From assembly GCF_001649575.2 (NCBI RefSeq), contig NC_051431.1, positions 23,418,318-23,482,317 of the forward strand: DNA of 64,000 nt, given 5' to 3'. The notes below the pieces were generated by a model. It saw nothing but the letters and a program-made list of their open reading frames with translations, was not told the DNA's origin and did no database searches. The translations under genes were made by a program, and so were the position numbers. This DNA is from Kryptolebias marmoratus. Its lineage: Eukaryota > Chordata > Actinopteri > Cyprinodontiformes > Rivulidae. Every line of letters begins with the position of its first letter. The stretch's first letter is position 1. Shown here one piece after another: positions 10,116 to 22,066 of this stretch.

Positions 10116-11262
10116 GAGTTAGGGTAAGCACATATACCCCTGATTTGTTACTCCAGAGGTTCTGACTTGCTGTTTTGTAACTTAACTGTATTATATGGCA
10201 TGAATGCAGTTCTGCTGAGGGAAGCAAGAGCACTTTAAGAACATGTTATTTTATACTTTTCAATGCAGGCACATGTTTAAAGTAGAACCAACAACAAAAC
10301 CTTGACAGCTTCCCAATCCCATGATGACCAACATACTGAAATTATGCATTTATTCAGCACAAAAAGTTTTAGAGTGGTAGTACTTAGATTGCAAAATCTG
10401 ACTTGCATTCCAATGCAGACATTAGGCAGGGTATTAAACAGGCACAGATGGAGACAATTCTCCCAAATTGATGATCTCTCTGTGTTCTGTAGGCTGCTGT
10501 GCTCCTTTTGTTTTCCAGAACAATGTTTACAGCATCAGAATGTCCTTGCTCATCTGTAGGCACTAAACTGATGTGAGATAAGGGCCCTCGTGGAGCGTCA
10601 GAGAATGCAAAGTGATGCTCTCTGACACTAATTGTTCTTTCATCTTAAGCGGAGGCGCCTTAGCCAATCTCCAAGGCCCTCCATGATGAGACCTGTGGGG
10701 GAGAGTTTAAGATGGTAAACAGGCAGAGACATTGAGCTGACTGATAAATTTTTTATGCTTTATGTCATTTGATTAATCATTTATTTATTTATTTTATTAT
10801 GAGCAAAATATTATAAAATTATCTCTCCTTTCCTGCCCTGACTTGGCACTATTATTGCTTCTGAAGATGTTTTGACCCATTTGTGCTGCAGAAGCGTTAA
10901 AACGCTTTGTGCTGGCTGACTTGTTCCATACTTCATAAAGTGGATTTTGAGATAACACCCATGAGATTAAAATCCAAATTGCTTGACCAAGCAGAAATAC
11001 CTTCATAATTGGCTGGGGTAGACTTTCTGCATGAGTAGAGTCTAAAGCCTCTTAAAGATGTGGATGGCTGGTGTGCAGTGTTTGTGTCAATGCCCCATAT
11101 AAAATATAACTGTTTCTATAAGTCTACGAGTCAGAGCGTCAAAGTGAAAATAATTATAGTTTTATTTGAGTGGCCTTCATCACATTATGGAAAACTCAAG
11201 TATACCTGTGTCAAAGGATAATGATACAAATTGCACTAACCAGTCTTTAGGCTTTACTTAGG
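10116..11262. other. Unique non-coding sequence, includes a complex block at 10560-10740
   Basis: Between 10560 and 10740 the sequence is richer and more complex (agggccctcg, ggaggcgcct, ccaaggccct) with a CACTAATTG homeodomain-type core. It could be a conserved element. The rest is AT-rich with no recognised feature. Confidence 0.4.
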
Positions 11263-11468
11263 TCAGTGGTGGCCACTATCTTGCTTGTCTAAGATGTTTC
11301 TCTGCTTTAACACACCTGATTTGAATTAATCAGTGTTTAACAGGCTTCTGTAGAACCTGAGGGTAGGCTAAATAGGTAATATAACCACTAAATCAAGAGT
11401 CTTGGAACACAGAAATAGCTAAAACATCCAGGTCAGTGGCTTTTGAAGACTGCATTGGACACCACTGA
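11263..11468. mobile_element. MITE-like palindromic DNA transposon remnant
   Basis: Terminal inverted repeats TCAGTGGTGGCCA (11263-11275) and TGGACACCACTGA (11456-11468) match at 12 of 13 positions. Internal text (gatgtttctctgctttaaca, acacctgattt, aaaacatccagg) matches a common fish MITE that is itself quasi-palindromic. No intact target duplication is seen at the ends. It has no coding capacity. A second, truncated copy begins at 52433. Confidence 0.75.
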
Positions 11469-14400
11469 ATTTAGCTGGATTTACACTGTTCAAAATCTGC
11501 TCTCCTTACCCAATAGAGACAGTACATGTCAATTGATATTTGCAAGTTTGTCATGAAGAGACGCCACAGTTTCCAACCGAACATGTACAATAACGAGCAA
11601 ATGTAGGGAATGTGTCCCTACGCTGTCTTCTGGCCAGCACAACCACATAGAACCACCTGTATCTCAGCGCTGTCTCCTCCTTGCACAATAATTGTGCTGT
11701 CTCCTTCCATGAGCTCTTTGCCATTTGACTATCTTTATAAGTTTTGCCAGAACAGTTGTTAGTTTTGCTGGAACAGTCGTAAAGATAGGTGTACTTTCTA
11801 ACAGCCCCGGGACAGCTGCTCCTCAGTGAAGCAGTTGAAGTGAAATGAGAGCATAGTAGTTCCCTTGCTTTGCCTCATAAACACGCCCACAACAAAGTTC
11901 TGACCAGTCACGTAATAGCTGATGCATACATCTGAGACAAAAAATTCTGCCTGGACCTTGTGTATAGAACCAGTGCTCGGAGTTAATGTGAGAACAAAAT
12001 TATGTAATTTTCATCAAGCAACTACATCAGCGAAAGCAGATTTAATAACTATTCACAGAGTAGTAATCCAGCTTTTGGCTATAGCAACAATCATATAAGC
12101 TTTAACTTCTCATTTTACCATTGTGTTTTAGCCAGAATGAAATCGAGAATAATCTAATAAAAATTGTATCCCTCTTTTCTTTTTATATATCTAAAAGAAG
12201 AGATGAATGAAGATACAAACTAAACATCCTGGAAGTCTAATTCCAGACATTTTGAGCTAAAGTTGGTGTCGTGTTTTTTTTTACTTAAATACATTAAATA
12301 CATTGAATACATTAAGGTACACTTTGGTGAGTGTATATGAACAAAAATTAATGCCATCATTTAAAAAAATATTTCATCCCACCACATTTTCAGTAGCTGT
12401 CACTTGAATTAACCTCTCAGCCTGTAAACATTATATAAAAATAAATAAATAAATAAACAGGAACTTTTATCTTGTAGCTGTAAACCACATAGCTACAAAT
12501 GTGAATGTATGCAAATAATAACAAAGTATTTTATTAGTCAGTCTTTTACACACATAATAAAATTATTTAAAAAATATTACAGTTCTAAAAAAAGACTAAT
12601 ATTATCTTATTTGAGTCAAATTAATCTATTTAGTTTTAGTGCACTGGTAAGTTGTTCCAATGGAAATTGATTTTTTTTTTTTTTACTACACAATACTCTG
12701 GAAAATGCATAAGCTACATTCCTCATATATTTTATAGAAGACTGCAGAGGACTGGATCCTATCCAAGTTAACATCTACTGCATATACTTCATCCAAAAAG
12801 AAAGAAAAAAGGGTTGTAACCTTTTCAAATGTTCTGATGAAATTTCATAACATGATATTTCAACTAACAACCTTGTCTTTCTGAGGCACTTACAGAAATG
12901 GTTTGTCAGAGACTGATAGTAGAGACTAACTACTGTCAGCCTCATTGACATTTAAGTCCAGAAGGACTTGGGATTCTCTTATGATACAATAATATGATAG
13001 CTTAACACAAATCACAAACTTCAGTTAGAATACCAACGTGCAACATGTTAAAAAGACAAGATCTCTAGATGTGACTCTAGAGGACTTTTTATTTTGTGTG
13101 TGTGCCATTCACATGGCTTTAGGTAAATTAATATTGTCCAAGCAGAGTGCAGACGCTCTTTTAGAGGAAGTGATCACTGCTCCAGTGGTGTCACAGTCAT
13201 TGCAAAATAATCTGTTATTAGGTGAAGGGAATCAGTTAGCATTAAACAACTAAAGTTAAAAAGAGAAGGGGACACTATGGGATTTTTTTTTTTAATTCTT
13301 TGAGCCATCCTTTGCTGAAATCGATTTTTCTGCTTTAGTGATCCCCTAAGGAGCTATTTAGACTGTGCTGGATGTGGGCTGCACCATGAGCTCTCTCTTT
13401 GTCTCTGTATCAGTTTGTGTCTCTCAAGTTCTCTTTCTCGCCTTTGTTTTTTTGCACGTGCGTGGACATACACACAAGCACACATACACCCACACACACA
13501 CACTCATGCACAAACACACAGAGCACCAGTGGCTGAAGGTGTTCCTAAAGGGCCAGAGCTTGATCCACTGTCAAAAAGCCCAAGATATACAGTTTCTGGT
13601 GACGAGAAAAGCACAATGAAAGGGTTATTTATTACCCCTTGCAATATAAATCTACCTCTCAGTGTGTGTCAGTTAATGTGTGTGTATTTGTGAGTGTGTT
13701 TGAACAATAACAGAAGCTATATTGTTTCCACCACCCCCCCATCAATATGTTTAGAATAACTGTAATTAATTTGCAACAACATTGTACTATCCGAGCATTT
13801 CTGCGCAACCTATCTGCCTGTGTTGTTCAGTTAGACTCATGTTGTGGGTAACATATTAGTTGTGATTTAAATTGACTGAGCTGACAGCTTGCTGCACTTT
13901 GTCCCTTAAGGCTTTTACAAGAATTAATGCACCCATCTCACAACCACAGGAGTCTGCACACATTGGAATCAATTTAGTGTTTGTGCCCACACATGTGCAA
14001 ACATATTTATTAGGCTCGGGAGGGCTTAGGAAGGGGTACGGTGCAGGTGGGAAAGAGGCAGATGTGCTGTGGGTGGCTGGGTGCAGGGTGCAAAGCCTAG
14101 AAAAATCAAGCTGACTAAAGAGGAACAAAAACAAAATTTCAGAAAAAAAACAAGAGGCAATAGGAAAAAGTCACAGCTTTTGAGAAAATACATGTAAATA
14201 CACTAAAATCTAAATAAAGAAACCATGGATTTGTGAACAAACACTGTTTTATTCATACAAATCAAAACACATCTGGACAGAGAAGGCTTTGGCTCCACTA
14301 TGAGTCTTCTTTTTTCTTGAATTTGTCAACCAGGGACTTCCTTACAAATTGACACAACAGTTTAACTAGCAACTTTAGTCGCTAACTCAGTCTGCACACA

Positions 14401-15740
14401 TTTGCAAAATTAAATCTGGGATTACTTTTCCCTTGTGTGAGAAATTGCATCTGCAGGACATCCTTGGACGACTGTGATAGGGTGCATTAGCTTTTGTGTG
14501 TGTGCGTGTACAAACTTTGCCACAATGAAAAGTTTAAATTAAAAAAAATAACCATTTTGCCCACAGCTCCCTGGAGGCTGTGATCAATCACTGTCATCAA
14601 TAAAGAGGGGTCAGTTTGTCAGGAAGCAGCCATGAGCCCCGAGGTCAGGTGGCAACAGCAGGGAATGTCTGTAGTGATGGTCTATCTTTTATGTCCACCT
14701 TTACTTCAGAAACTGTGTCAGTCTTTTATCCTGCATGCAGTTAAATATTTCTAAAGTGTGAAGGATGAAGGTATGCTAAATGACATTGATGTGAGATTCA
14801 GACTGAATACCTGCTCTGGCTAGAGGAGCTCGTGTTCGGTTTTGGAAAAGGACAGTTTTAATCTGAAACTTTAGTATTAAGTAATTATTTGTAATTTTTT
14901 TATTAATTACAAAGTAGAATATTTGTGATTTGTAGTTATTGTCAAGTAATTATTTGCCATTTAAAATGTACTGAAAATACATACAAAAAAAATTTTGTTT
15001 TTCCAGATGAGCGTTACTGGAAATATGTCAGCCTTGTTGCCTGAAGGATGCTGTTTTTGGACATTCTGGTATTATAGTGATATAGTGAATTTTGTTAGGA
15101 GACTAAACAGTGCATGGGAGTAGAACAGTGCTTAACAGTGAAGGAACTTGTGTGGCTTTTGGTCTGTGATGTTTTTACACCATCCTGCATCCATGTTCGT
15201 TATGGTACAGCTGCAGTGGCTAGTTGAAACAAGGGTTTAGAAGCTGACTTTCTGACTTTCCCTCACTACTTCAGTCATTGTCATAGTTTTAGCTCAGAGA
15301 TACACTGCAGAACTAGAAGACTCAAACTACACAGCAGAGTTCTTTATTTCTCTGTTGGCATAAAAAGCTGTCAGCCCATTCAGCTGGATTGCTGAATCAG
15401 AGACATTACTATGAAGTCGAGTTTTAGTTAAAACAGAACTACCACAATCTCTTAGTTAAGCTTTGTGTGTATTGTATTTGTGGTCTTTTATTGTGGTTTT
15501 ACTTTTTAAAGACTGGACATTGGAAAAAAAAATGTGAGGCTTAGTATTTGTGGGTTAGCTTTAAGCTCTGCCCATCTGCCATCTCTTTTGCCCCTTTTCT
15601 GTCTCACAGCACACTGTTTATTGTGTCTTCTCCCTTGCAGCTGGTTACCCTCTTAGCCTTTCACTGTACGCCTCTTCTGTCATAACAGGAAGTCTAAATT
15701 TCACCCTTCACACTGAATGCTAACCCCATCACAACAGAAA
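11469..15740. other. Unique AT-rich non-coding sequence with short simple repeats
   Basis: Contains a 15-bp palindrome gcacaataattgtgc near 11682, and a pair of near-identical units (gttttgccagaacagt / gttttgctggaacagt) flanked by inverted CTATCTTTA/TAAAGATAG at about 11730-11795. There is also an (AAAT)n tract at 12437-12459, a CA-rich tract at 13468-13520, and complex blocks at 13865-14020 and 14560-14690 that could be conserved elements. No gene, RNA or recognised transposon is seen in the rest. Confidence 0.45.
13468..13520. repeat. Imperfect (CA)n microsatellite
   Basis: ACATACACACAAGCACACAT-type sequence with interruptions. The open frames 13365-13619 and 13415-13693 that cross it encode only His/Thr dipeptide runs and are artefacts. 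Confidence 0.85.
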
Positions 15741-15744
15741 ATCA

Positions 15745-16165
15745 ACCACAATGTGGATGGTCTTTGCAGGGTCCTGGCGAGGTCTTCAGGTGTTTATTAA
15801 GAGGGTTCCATTTTATGCATGACAGAGCATTATGTAAAGTCATGGAGGGTTTTAGCACAGACATGATACTTGTGATGGTAGCAGTATGCTTGTTATGTGT
15901 GATTTTCTAGCACAGGGATGCATCCTGACACAGTCTGAGGGAGTTATGCCAGTTATTACCTGGGGTATGGTGAGATTGCGGCTGTACATGGTAAATAATT
16001 GTGAAATTATGCTTTTAAAGCGGTGAGGGCGCAGGAGAGTGTCTTGGGGACTCACAAAATAGCAGCAAAAAAATCTATTTAGCAAGAATGAAGGGTGTAT
16101 CAGTGTCATTATTTCTTTCACACTCAAGGTTTTCCTAATTTGCTGCAATCTAGCCATGTTCTTGT
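15745..16165 (+). repeat. Unclassified interspersed repeat, copy A
   Basis: Several blocks recur in the same order at 28970-29495: TTTGCAGGGTC with 'tttattaa/g'; a variable middle; GAGGG(C/T)GCAGG-AGTGTCT; GTGTA(T/G)CAGTGTCA; TTTCCTAATTTGCTGC versus TTTCCAAATTTGCTGC. Both copies have the same strand orientation. The minus-strand 163-codon frame (15852-16343) lies over this repeat, but the matching sequence in copy B has stops. I do not recognise the family. Confidence 0.55.
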
Positions 16166-16760
16166 AGGTTGTGGTGAGCATAGGAGATTCATAATCCTGT
16201 GTGAAAGAGGCCAAAGGTTGATCTTGATTTCCAACAACATCTCTTAGTTGTCTCTTTGGTAATGGGAAAAAAAGAAAAAAAAGGGGGGGGGGGTCATTTT
16301 TTTCTGTTCCAAGAGTCTCACCTCTGTGATTGCATGTCATCATTTTATAAACTTTTTAAATGGTGAGTCTGTATTTAATAATAATCTATGAAAAGCAATA
16401 AGCCAGTAGCCCTTACAAAGTAACTAGTTTACTAATTTTATACAATGAGAAGATATAAAAAATAAATTCCAATTTTGCAACAAATTTACAGAAGAGAAAT
16501 AACTGTAATTGCTCCAGTGATTACATGTAATCAAACTGAGCATAAGGGAATGGTGACACCTTTGAATAATGTATCAAATCATTTTTACATCATGACCAGC
16601 TTTTAATAGAATCTCGGAGGACTGAAGAGTCTCAAGGTTTAGTTTAAAACATGCACACTAATGTCGATTACCCCAAATGTTGTCTCGCATTACCATTATG
16701 TTATCTAAAAATTATATATCAAATTATATATTAAATATCAAATGTTTACCAGGAGAGGGA
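16166..16760. other. Unique AT-rich sequence
   Basis: Contains an A-run followed by 11 G at 16283-16293. Nothing else is recognised. Confidence 0.5.
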
Positions 16761-17175
16761 AGTTAAGTGAAGTGAAGTGAAATTTATTTATATAGCACTT
16801 TTCAGCAGCAAGGCCATCCAAAGTGCTTTACAACACAGAAACAACAACAGAATCAAATACAGAAATACAGAAAAACATCAATCAGGTAAATGTTAGCTAA
16901 TACAATAAACTTTCCTCTAAGAGGAGGCATTTGAAATACAGAGATAAGATAACTATAACAGAGTAATGAGTAGTTTTAGCTAATAGTATGATTGGTATAA
17001 GTATAACAGGTAGTTTGAGTAAACTAACAATCTGTAAGTCAGTCAGTGATGTATAAACAACAATCAGGTACAGATCAAATATAGAAATACAGAGATAAAA
17101 ACATCAAGAGGTATTTAATCTGATGTATTGACAGGCCACCAAGTTGGCTTTCTGGCTCTGGAAGACCAGACTGGT
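16761..17175 (+). repeat. Fish interspersed repeat, 'tttatttatatagcac' type
   Basis: Begins with a short AAGTG tandem, then AATTTATTTATATAGCACTT and CCAAAGTGCTTTACAACAC. These are characteristic opening phrases of widespread fish repeats. The body contains two related segments (AAATACAGAAATACAGA near 16856 and AAATATAGAAATACAGAG near 17078), so it carries an internal diverged duplication. No coding frame. The class is not determined. Confidence 0.6.
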
Positions 17176-20100
17176 TTTTAACTGTTTTATTATTATTGTT
17201 ATCATTATCATTTAAACAGCTTTGGCATCAGCCTGGATTTAACACTGTAATATTTTTGGTGGACAAACAGCCACAAAGAGAGACTAAAGTTAAGCCTTTA
17301 TACCAACGTAACAGTTGGTATAAATTTATAATCTATTGTTTTATTGGGGTTTTTTTTTTGTGTGTTTTTTGACAGCCTGTGATTTGCTATTTAACTTTAC
17401 AACAACTGAACTTTGACAAATACAGAACTTTGCCAATTCTCTCTGTGGGTTGGAGGGCATATCTGTTGGCCGAGTCGATGCACATTTCACTCTTACTCAG
17501 TCTGAACAATTGATTTGTCTATCGTCCAGCAAGAGCACTTGCAGAGTCAGAGGTGGAAAGCGGATCTTTTGAATACAGACAGTAAGATCACATAAAGTTA
17601 AAGCTAGCAAAACAAACAGGAAAAGAGTACTAAATGTTTACGCATACACACTTCCTTAGAAAAGAAAGCAGAATGGAAGATACAGTAGAAGAGGTTGTGT
17701 TTGAGTTCAGGTCTCCGGTGCCATCATCAGTTTTTCCCTGAGCGCTGACCTTCCACCTCACTTTAATTTAAATGGACAACTCCTTGCTTCCTCTCTGGCT
17801 GCCTCTCAATCCTCTCACATCCTTATCTTTTCAGTTCTTATCATCTCTCAGACTCTTAGCTCTCAGTTCCATCACTCATTATATTTTAGCTGTGTGCGTA
17901 TGTGACTGAGTCTTTAGAAGAAGTAATTGAGGTTATCTCTACAGAGGATTGGGTAAATGAAAGGGGCTGTGAAATTATTCGAGAACAATTCAGTTGTAAG
18001 AACATTAGATTTGACTAAATATCCAAAAAACTACAAATGGATTTTCAGAGTGTGACAGTTTTAAACTAATGTAAAGCCTCTGTAATACTCCTAATTACTG
18101 CCACTGTAGCCTCTTGTGGGTTATAGAGAAACCACACTTTTCTTGCTGAGAGAGATTGATATTATGGAAGTTTTTACCCAATCAGCGCAATTTGATTTAA
18201 TGTTACTTATTTAGCATTTTATGCAGAAATGCATTTGATAGTGCTTTACAGAAAGCAAAAAACTGAAAGCACAAAATTACAAAAAATTTAAACAATAAAG
18301 AAAACTGCTTTTAAAAGCTAACTGTAGTTAACAATACATTTTTTGCAAGGCTATCAACATTGTTTTTTTATAGCATGAACAAATAGTAGCATAAATCTTT
18401 ACAGATATTTCTTGTTTAGTGCAGCCCGTCGGAACTAAAAAGTAAATTAAACAATTTAACCTTCTTTGTTGTAAAACAGCTCTCCCGAGTTGTTTAAGAA
18501 ATTACACATTTGATATAAATGAATCAATACACAAAATTTAGCTGTTATTATCTGCCACAGGTTAAAATGTAAAAGCATGCTAAGGGTAATCGAAAAAATT
18601 GTTCCAAGCACTTTAGTGTCCTGGCTTTAAAACTAAAAGTATGGAAATCTTAGAACTGGTGAACAGGTGTGCCACGTCTTCCATTAGCCAAAGAGATGAC
18701 ACAATCATTTGTGAAGGAGAAAGCTGCTAAAGTTGTAGCCACTTCAATAACACCAACAGTTTTCTTCTAAAACACCATCATTTTTGTTAGAGGTAGTCTT
18801 GAAAGTCTTGTTTATGAATATAGTACTGTATATTCTATGGTAGATGAAATTTTAAAAAAAATCCCACACAAGAATATTAATATTGTACATTTGGTACGTT
18901 TGCTTACTTACATCAGATTAAGGCCATATATTTTTAAACAAATTATTTGTCTTCTCCTTTTATGAAAATGTCTCCACCTACATTATTGTAAGAATAATGC
19001 TGACAAATACATACTGTGCCAGTAGGTGGTGAAAGTATTAACATTAACAAAACTTAACTATTTTACCCACACTACTTCTAGTTTGTTTTTATTTTTTTAA
19101 TTTACATGAAAGCATAAATGTTTACACATGCACACTATGGTTGCAGTCAGTCAATAGTTATTCTGTACATGCACAAGTAGATCAACAACAGTAACAATGG
19201 CGGATAGCAGAGTACAGTTTGCTCTGTACTTTAGTCTGCTCTTTATTTTCAGTTAACAAGAGCTTGGTTTGTTCTCATGCTTGAGACTGAATACAAAATT
19301 GAATTGAATACAAAAATCACATCACAATTTTGCGATCTAGTTAATGATGCAGTGCTGAAAACAAGGAAGTTGTTCAAAATTTTAAAAAATAAGAAATTTA
19401 ATGTTTCAGCTTTGGAAAGTTTTGTAGCAGGATAAATCTTTCCTTTCAACCTTTCGAACATTGTTGCACACTTCCTTTTCCTCAGACAACAGTTCCACCA
19501 AATCACATTGATGATTGAAGTAAACAGCTGGATAAGAAACTGAACTCCTCTGATATTACTAAGAACTTTAACTTTAAGGAAGATGAGAGTTGAATAAATG
19601 GTTTTTTTGTGACTAAAAAATTGTAGTTTTTACAGATAAAAATGTGTCATTTTTGCATATCTGTGAGAAGTCATAATTTTTCTGATTGCCATTATACATG
19701 TAATGTATGCCAATGGGACATTAATTGATTTAAACATTATTTTTGTCAAATTTAACATTTTAACATGTTGTTTTTAAATCCATTAGTGTTCCTAATTTGT
19801 TACCTTGCTGTCCAGCCACATAAGTGGGAACATTTTATAACGTGGTGAAAGGTTGTCCCATGAAACTCCAATCTAAAGTTATACTCTCTTTTTTTTATTG
19901 GACAATGGCTGACAAAGTGCATCAATAACCAATTCTTCTGCAAAGTGTGCCTGGCTGAAAAAGGTAGACTTTATACAACTGTATTTTATCTCATGTCCTT
20001 AGAGGATGTCATTAGTTCATTATGGAGGTACTGGAACCACCTGGTATTTTTTTAAAGGTTGTATGTTGTGTAAAATGCCTGTAAACCACTGACCTACCTC

Positions 20101-20575
20101 ACTACAAAAATACTGTGTCATTCGAAGGCCCACAAAGAAGAAACAAACTGACCTTTTTATAGTGTAAAGGACAGAGGTTGCTGATAACAGGTAAAGTTTG
20201 ATAAACCATCACTAACTACTTTCAGAGTTTCTGATTTTTTACTGGAGCAAAAGGAAGTTTGATGGAACATGTTCATGTCCAATTTAAACTGCTGATTTGT
20301 GAGTACATGTGTGGTACTAGGATGCTAGCTTTCCATTTTTAACACCGGAACTGATTAAAAAAAAAATTTTTTTTTTAAAAATGAAACATCCATTTTTTCT
20401 TTCTTTTTTTTATCTGCAGGTGGGTATTAGTTTTACTAAAGCAAGTATGTGAAATGCAAAAAGGGGCCACAGCTATCCTCTGGGGTGTACATGCACTTAA
20501 TAAGCCTGAAATTTGTGTGCCTTTCATCATCTTTGGAGCTATATTGTTCTTTCATGTTTAAATGCCTAATCTGTC
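17176..20575. other. Unique AT-rich non-coding sequence
   Basis: No gene. A short piece at about 18195-18290 (tttagcattttatgcag, gatagtgctttacagaaagc) resembles the opening of the same repeat class as at 16761. A quasi-palindromic A/T run lies at 20358-20380. The 85-codon minus frame at 19249-19506 has no recognised domain. Confidence 0.5.
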
Positions 20576-20579
20576 CTTT

Positions 20580-20795
20580 TGGCAAAATATCTCATGAAAC
20601 AGTGGACAGATTCTATTGAAACTCCTAGAAAGTAATCATTAGATATACATCCACCACTGATGAACTTTTGGAGTAAACCTGAGTCAAGATGACTGTCTCA
20701 GCAAATCAACATTCGCAAACCCAAAAATGGCTATATCTCAGTCATTTTGACAAATATTGAGCTATATGGTGGTAGCAGAGATGCCATTCCCATCA
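20580..20795 (+). repeat. Fish interspersed repeat, unclassified ('atctcatgaaac' type)
   Basis: The sequence AATATCTCATGAAACAGTGG, then attgaaactcc, aaagtaatcattagatatac, aacttttggagt, caagatgac and atggctatatctcagtc, follows the order of a repeat I recall from other fish genomes. No coding frame. The class is uncertain. Confidence 0.5.
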
Positions 20796-20839
20796 TATAC
20801 TCCCAAGTCTGGTCACATGAGATTTCTGTTCTTGTATGG

Positions 20840-21144
20840 TTGGGGGAGGTTGTGCTCAGAGGATGACATGAGGGGAAAAACAGACCACTGAGTAAGTGGA
20901 GGAGATGGCCAGGTTTTAAAAACAGGAGGTAATTAGAGGAAGTGGGCACAGGTGAGGGATTACAAACTTGAGTCAGGTGAATATGGGCATGGCAGGAAAA
21001 CAAGTGATAAGCTGAGGATAAGTAAATATGACAAGGAACACAGGGAGCAAAAAAAAAAAACAACTAACAAAACCAAACACAGGAACAGCCAAAAAACAGA
21101 AGAGAAACAACAAAACCAATACAAACAACACCCAAATCCTGACA
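20840..21144 (-). mobile_element. LTR fragment, Gypsy-like, same family as 40614-41048
   Basis: Read on the minus strand it starts TGTCAGGATTTGGG at 21144. It passes through a T-rich region, then ATGCCCATATTCACC, CCCTCACCTGTGCCCACTT and TTTTAAAACCTGG (TATA-like), the same order as the solo LTR at 40.6 kb. Similarity fades below about 20885, so the R/U5 side is lost or too diverged. The three overlapping minus-strand open frames are shadows of T-rich LTR sequence. Confidence 0.75.
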
Positions 21145-21299
21145 CCTATGACTTTTGATTTTATAGACAACCAGTAAAGAAACACTAACGTGGGAATAAT
21201 AATACCATCTCTTAAGGAAGACATTCGTCACATTTAATGTATTGCGCCCCATGTCAATGCAGCTGAGTTCTGCTCCATTCCTCTTCTGATTCTGCAAAG

Positions 21300-21730
21300 C
21301 TCACTTCATTTCTGAAATATTACATCTATGCGGGACGAGGCCGGCTCCATCAGTGGTTTGTAAATGGTCAGAGGCAGCATAAAGATGGACTGGTCTTTGT
21401 GGCCATTTTGTTTTGTGAAAGTGCCTTGAGAAACTAAAGCACTATTTAATGGAAGGGGTATTGTAAAGTGAGAACAACAGGTGATCTGAGTCAGGTAATC
21501 ACAGGAACTAAAAGAATCTATGGCCTGGGATAAAGCAAACCATAAGAATGCCAGGCTAATCAGGGATAAGAACAAACATGAACAATAGCAGACTAAGAAT
21601 AACTAATAATATGAAAGCAATCTATCAAAAAAAATACAAAAACTGAAAAGATACAAACACGCAAGAAACTATTGGACTAACATCAGGGAAACCAAACTAA
21701 AGACAAACAAAACCATAACCTCTCTGTGCA
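21300..21730 (-). mobile_element. Possible second LTR-like fragment
   Basis: On the minus strand there is a T-rich leader (ggttatggttttgtttgtct) and a GATTACCTGACTCAGATCAC block resembling Gypsy-type LTRs of fishes. A piece reading gtgccttgagaaact, typical of another fish repeat, is nearby. No ends or target duplication could be defined. Confidence 0.3.
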
Positions 21731-21980
21731 TGTGTGGATTTTCTTTAGGTACTTCAGGTTTCTCACGCAGTTCAGAAATTGTCATTTGAAATTTAACTCT
21801 AGAACTGTGTAAGCTTGGTTGTGTGTCTCATATGTTGGTCCTGCACTGGTCTGGCATATATGCATGTTGCCTATTGTCCATTGTTTGCTGTATTTCACAG
21901 TCCACTAAGGCTTGGAGTAAAAATTAACCAGAATGTGGCACATTTAGGTGAACCTGGTGGTTTACAAGGCTCAGCAAACA
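21731..21980. other. Unique sequence
   Basis: Short unique stretch before the TG tract. The 89-codon frame starting at 21815 runs into the microsatellite and is not credible. Confidence 0.5.
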
Positions 21981-22066
21981 GTGTGTGTGTGTGTGTGTGT
22001 GTGTGTGGTTTTTTTTTTTTGTTTTTTTTTTCTTTTTGGGGGGGGGGGGGGGGGGTGGGGGGGTGC
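21981..22066. repeat. Compound simple repeat: (TG)n, T-runs, long G-run
   Basis: A TG dinucleotide tract (about 21981-22007) is followed by two T-runs and then G18-T-G7 (22038-22063). The G-rich part is a strong quadruplex candidate on the plus strand. The ORFs crossing it are artefacts. Confidence 0.95.

Noticed and set aside
15852..16343. 163-codon minus-strand frame
   Set aside because: It overlies the unnamed repeat. The corresponding region of the second copy contains stops, and no domain is recognisable.
20358..20380. A/T palindrome as a hairpin terminator
   Set aside because: It is a simple A-run beside a T-run in AT-rich DNA, expected by chance and slippage.
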